Position numbers and translations under genes: made by a program | NCBI GenBank assembly: GCA_046756445.1 | Contig: JBHHWI010000108.1 | Coordinates: 1 to 9,872, forward strand | Origin: JACZWL01 sp046756445 | GTDB taxonomy: Bacteria > Pseudomonadota > Gammaproteobacteria > Steroidobacterales > Woeseiaceae | Direction: 5' to 3' | Length of the DNA: 9,872 nt | In this document: positions 7,570 through 9,872 of the stretch, one piece after another | Layout: every line of letters begins with the position of its first letter | Numbering within the stretch: the first letter of the stretch is position 1 | The notes under the pieces: model-generated | Database searches by the model: none | Told to the model about the DNA's origin: nothing | What the model saw: the letters and a program-made list of their open reading frames with translations, nothing else

Positions 7570-7587
7570 CTACGTAGATATACGTAG
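7570..7587. promoter_or_regulatory. Perfect palindromic operator candidate CTACGTA-N4-TACGTAG
   Basis: CTACGTA (7570-7576) and TACGTAG (7581-7587) are exact inverted repeats separated by GATA. Each half contains the self-complementary hexamer TACGTA. An 18-bp two-fold symmetric site of this size suits a dimeric helix-turn-helix regulator. It lies about 110 bp upstream of the candidate -35 of the lipoprotein gene, an activator-like position. The regulator is not known; the NarL-type protein encoded at 6297-6947 is a candidate by proximity only. Confidence 0.5.
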
Positions 7588-7676
7588 TAATCGGAGCGGA
7601 GTCGGGGCTGAAGCGCCTGTCATTTGGCTCCCACATCATCATTGAAGCGCTTCTGAAATAGGTGCTATGCGTACGA

Positions 7677-7725
7677 ATCTACGTGTATTTACTGATATTG
7701 ATCTACGTATAACTACTAATACTAT
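7677..7725 (+). promoter_or_regulatory. Candidate promoter with two direct ATCTACGTRTA boxes
   Basis: ATCTACGTGTA (7677-7687) and ATCTACGTATA (7701-7711) are near-identical direct repeats 24 bp apart. The second sits in the spacer of a plausible sigma-70 promoter, TTGATC (7698-7703), 16 bp, TACTAT (7720-7725). Transcription would begin near 7732, giving a leader of roughly 115 nt before the lipoprotein start. That leader contains a G8 tract (7770-7777). The boxes share TACGT with the palindrome at 7570-7587. GAAGCGCTTC at 7644-7653 is a further palindrome in between. Confidence 0.45.
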
Positions 7726-7848
7726 GCGCAGCAAATGGTGTATGCGTGTAAATCGATTAGGAAAATTATGGGGGGGGATACTCGCGCGCACATCGTAAAT
7801 AGGCTGTGCGGGCACCCCGTCCGCATTACTCGCTTTGGGGAGACAGTG

Positions 7849-9872
7849 ATGAAGAAGAACAGATTATTTGACTGCACACCGTCTTGGGTCGGGATATTGC
7901 TCACGGCCTTTCTCCTGCTGGCATCGGGCTGCGAGGGTGACGCAGGTCCTCCCGGTCCCGCTGGTGCTGCTGGTCCTCCCGGTCCTCCCGGTCCTCCGGG
8001 AATTGCCTGCTGGGATCTGAATGGGAATGGTATCCCCGACCCGGAGGAGGACACCAATGGGGACGGCGTGGTGAATGTTTTGGACTGCCAAACATCAGCT
8101 GGGCCTCCTCCAGGAGCTGGTGACACCATTGCGGGTCATATCCTGCAGGCGGCACATGGTAGTCGCGCCGGGCTCAAGGCCCGGGGGAGCTTTGACAGCA
8201 GCACCGGGGAATGGACGGTGATCCTGAGCCGGACTCAGACCAGCAACACGCCGACGCAGGACGTACAGTTCGACCTTTCCGTTGCCACCAACCTGTATGG
8301 CTTCTCGGCGGCTATCTTCGATAACGCCGGCGGCAACCCGACCACCATGGCGCCGCAGGACGCCGCCGCGTATACCCTGGGGAACGAGAACTCCGGTGCC
8401 GATTTACAGGCACAGCCGGTGGCCAGTGAGCCGACTATTGCGGCCGACTTTACCGGGCCGGCATTGACCACCAGCCCGATCGATCCGGCCAATGCAGCGC
8501 CGGTTACCCTGCGGGCGGCTTATGACAGCAAGAACGTGTATATCCTGGGGATGTGGACCGACCTGTCCGCCGATGAGAGTCTGGCCAAGGATCAGTGGGA
8601 ATTTGACGGCAGCAGCTGGAGCCGTCCGGGCGGTCGCAACGAAGACCGTATCGCCCTCATGTTCGACATCAATACCACCGACTGGGGTACTGGTGGAGCT
8701 GGCTGTGCGCTCTATTGTCACATTAGCGAACAGCCCGGCGCTGGTGGACGAATGCGGACCAACGCTGCGGGTGAGACGCTGGACATGTGGCACTGGAAGG
8801 CGGCACGGTCCAACCCGTTGGGCTTTGCCGACGATAAGCATGTCGTCTGGGCGGATGGCTTCAACGACACTACGACCGAGACCCGCAAGGGTGACGATGG
8901 AAGTAGCGTAGACAGCAATAACCGGGATGCTGCGGGTACTCTGCCGGCTTTCATGGCAGAAAATGATCCCGGTGCCAACGCCACGTTTCTAATCAACCTT
9001 CCTGCCGGGTCTGCGCGTGCGATGGCGTTCGATCCGAGCGCTTCGTATCAGGCCGGTGCCACCATTGCGGGTCATATCCTGCAGGCGGCACATGGTAGTC
9101 GCGCCGGGCTCAAGGCCCGGGGGAGCTTTGACAGCAGCACCGGGGAATGGACGGTGATCCTGAGCCGGACTCAGACCAGCAACACGCCGACGCAGGACGT
9201 ACAGTTCGACCTTTCCGTTGCCACCAACCTGTATGGCTTCTCGGCGGCTATCTTCGATAACGCCGGCGGCAACCCGACCACCATGGCGCCGCAGGACGCC
9301 GCCGCGTATACCCTGGGGAACGAGAACTCCGGTGCCGATTTACAGGCACAGCCGGTGGCCAGTGAGCCGACTATTGCGGCCGACTTTACCGGGCCGGCAT
9401 TGACCACCAGCCCGATCGATCCGGCCAATGCAGCGCCGGTTACCCTGCGGGCGGCTTATGACAGCAAGAACGTGTATATCCTGGGGATGTGGACCGACCT
9501 GTCCGCCGATGAGAGTCTGGCCAAGGATCAGTGGGAATTTGACGGCAGCAGCTGGAGCCGTCCGGGCGGTCGCAACGAAGACCGTATCGCCCTCATGTTC
9601 GACATCAATACCACCGACTGGGGTACTGGTGGAGCTGGCTGTGCGCTCTATTGTCACATTAGCGAACAGCCCGGCGCTGGTGGACGAATGCGGACCAACG
9701 CTGCGGGTGAGACGCTGGACATGTGGCACTGGAAGGCGGCACGGTCCAACCCGTTGGGCTTTGCCGACGATAAGCATGTCGTCTGGGCGGATGGCTTCAA
9801 CGACACTACGACCGAGACCCGCAAGGGTGACGATGGAAGTAGCGTAGACAGCAATAACCGGGATGCTGCGGG
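7849..9872 (+). CDS. Lipoprotein with collagen-like spacer, calcium loops and tandem EB_dh haem domains (partial, runs off window)
   Basis: 674 codons are visible without a stop; the 3' end lies outside. ATG 7849 has GGGGAG 6 nt upstream. A lipoprotein signal (hydrophobic 14-25, LASG-C28) is followed by eight Gly-X-Y triplets (30-53), mostly GPP. Two adjacent EF-hand-type loops follow: D56/N58/N60/G61/I62/D64/E67 and D68/N70/D72/G73/V74/N76/D79, framed by C54 and C80. From T93 on, the protein is a 312-residue repeat resembling the haem-binding domain of ethylbenzene dehydrogenase gamma subunits and relatives. The N-half has NVYILGMWTD (229-238), GCALYCH (285-291) and TLDMWHWKAAR (310-320); the C-half has GSRAGLKARG and WTVILSR. 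In EbdC haem b is held by Met and Lys; I cannot assign these here without an alignment. A surface or periplasm-facing electron-transfer role is inference. Confidence 0.85.
   Translation, partial: MKKNRLFDCTPSWVGILLTAFLLLASGCEGDAGPPGPAGAAGPPGPPGPPGIACWDLNGNGIPDPEEDTNGDGVVNVLDCQTSAGPPPGAGDTIAGHILQAAHGSRAGLKARGSFDSSTGEWTVILSRTQTSNTPTQDVQFDLSVATNLYGFSAAIFDNAGGNPTTMAPQDAAAYTLGNENSGADLQAQPVASEPTIAADFTGPALTTSPIDPANAAPVTLRAAYDSKNVYILGMWTDLSADESLAKDQWEFDGSSWSRPGGRNEDRIALMFDINTTDWGTGGAGCALYCHISEQPGAGGRMRTNAAGETLDMWHWKAARSNPLGFADDKHVVWADGFNDTTTETRKGDDGSSVDSNNRDAAGTLPAFMAENDPGANATFLINLPAGSARAMAFDPSASYQAGATIAGHILQAAHGSRAGLKARGSFDSSTGEWTVILSRTQTSNTPTQDVQFDLSVATNLYGFSAAIFDNAGGNPTTMAPQDAAAYTLGNENSGADLQAQPVASEPTIAADFTGPALTTSPIDPANAAPVTLRAAYDSKNVYILGMWTDLSADESLAKDQWEFDGSSWSRPGGRNEDRIALMFDINTTDWGTGGAGCALYCHISEQPGAGGRMRTNAAGETLDMWHWKAARSNPLGFADDKHVVWADGFNDTTTETRKGDDGSSVDSNNRDAA
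8124..9059 (+). repeat. 936-bp tandem repeat, copy 1 (complete)
   Basis: The sequence from 8124 repeats at 9060 with a period of 936 bp (312 codons, in frame). The base before the repeat differs (8123 A, 9059 C), and similarity fades quickly upstream, so the left edge is sharp. The unit contains the C-terminal part of one EB_dh domain followed by the N-terminal part of the next. Confidence 0.97.
9060..9872 (+). repeat. 936-bp tandem repeat, copy 2 (truncated by window end)
   Basis: 813 of the expected 936 bp are visible. I compared it with copy 1 by eye and found no difference, including synonymous positions. Whether further copies or a divergent domain follow is not visible. Confidence 0.96.

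Noticed and set aside
8404..8841. Minus-strand open frame of 145 codons, repeated exactly at 9340-9777
   Set aside because: It is the shadow of the lipoprotein repeat; the plus-frame protein has a signal, motifs and a ribosome-binding site, and the exact duplication only reflects the DNA repeat.
8492..8911. Plus-strand open frame of 139 codons, repeated at 9428-9847
   Set aside because: Out of frame with the lipoprotein and without a start signal; another shadow of the repeated DNA.
8124..9872. CRISPR or short tandem repeat array
   Set aside because: The period is 936 bp with no spacers; it is a coding duplication.

Overview
The window looks like a chromosomal segment of a free-living Gram-negative bacterium, most likely a gammaproteobacterium. 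The evidence is an outer-membrane barrel protein, a lipoprotein signal, several two-component proteins of proteobacterial type, and a small protein I recall as the DUF7009 family. This placement is inference; there is no rRNA or tRNA to anchor it. I see no IS element, CRISPR array or RNA gene.

Layout. (1) 57-440, minus strand: a DUF7009-like protein, divergent from (2) 617-2131, plus strand: a four-helix membrane PAS sensor kinase whose H-box has Asn where the phosphoacceptor His is expected. (3) 2132-2506: no gene; a weak hairpin and a T8 tract. (4) 2507-6192: a compact plus-strand operon of an exported barrel-like protein, a half-size PstS-like periplasmic binding protein, an NtrB-like sensor kinase with a periplasmic domain, and a stand-alone CheY-like receiver. 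The first three genes overlap (4-nt and 16-nt overlaps) and the receiver follows after 64 nt. This reads as a ligand-capture and signalling unit. (5) 6297-6947, minus strand and convergent: a NarL/LuxR-type response regulator with a TTG start. (6) 6948-7848: about 900 bp without a convincing gene. It has an 11-bp perfect inverted repeat at 7274-7315 and a dense set of TACGTA boxes at 7570-7710 with a candidate promoter at 7698-7725. (7) 7849 to the window end: a large lipoprotein gene, open at the right edge.

The lipoprotein is the most unusual object here. After a lipobox it carries a short Gly-X-Y collagen-like spacer, two back-to-back EF-hand-type calcium loops between two cysteines, and then ethylbenzene-dehydrogenase-type (EB_dh) haem-binding sequence. 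The haem-domain sequence is organised as a 936-bp (312-codon) tandem repeat. Copy 1 (8124-9059) and the visible 813 bp of copy 2 (9060-9872) showed no mismatch when read against each other. The repeat boundary falls inside the domain, so the array opens with a C-terminal half-domain.

Working picture (inference): the LuxR-type regulator and/or the divergent PAS kinase may control the lipoprotein through TACGTA boxes. The four TACGTA sites I found all lie in gene-free DNA, one beside the PAS-kinase gene and three upstream of the lipoprotein. The barrel/binding-protein/kinase/receiver operon would be a separate envelope-sensing module.
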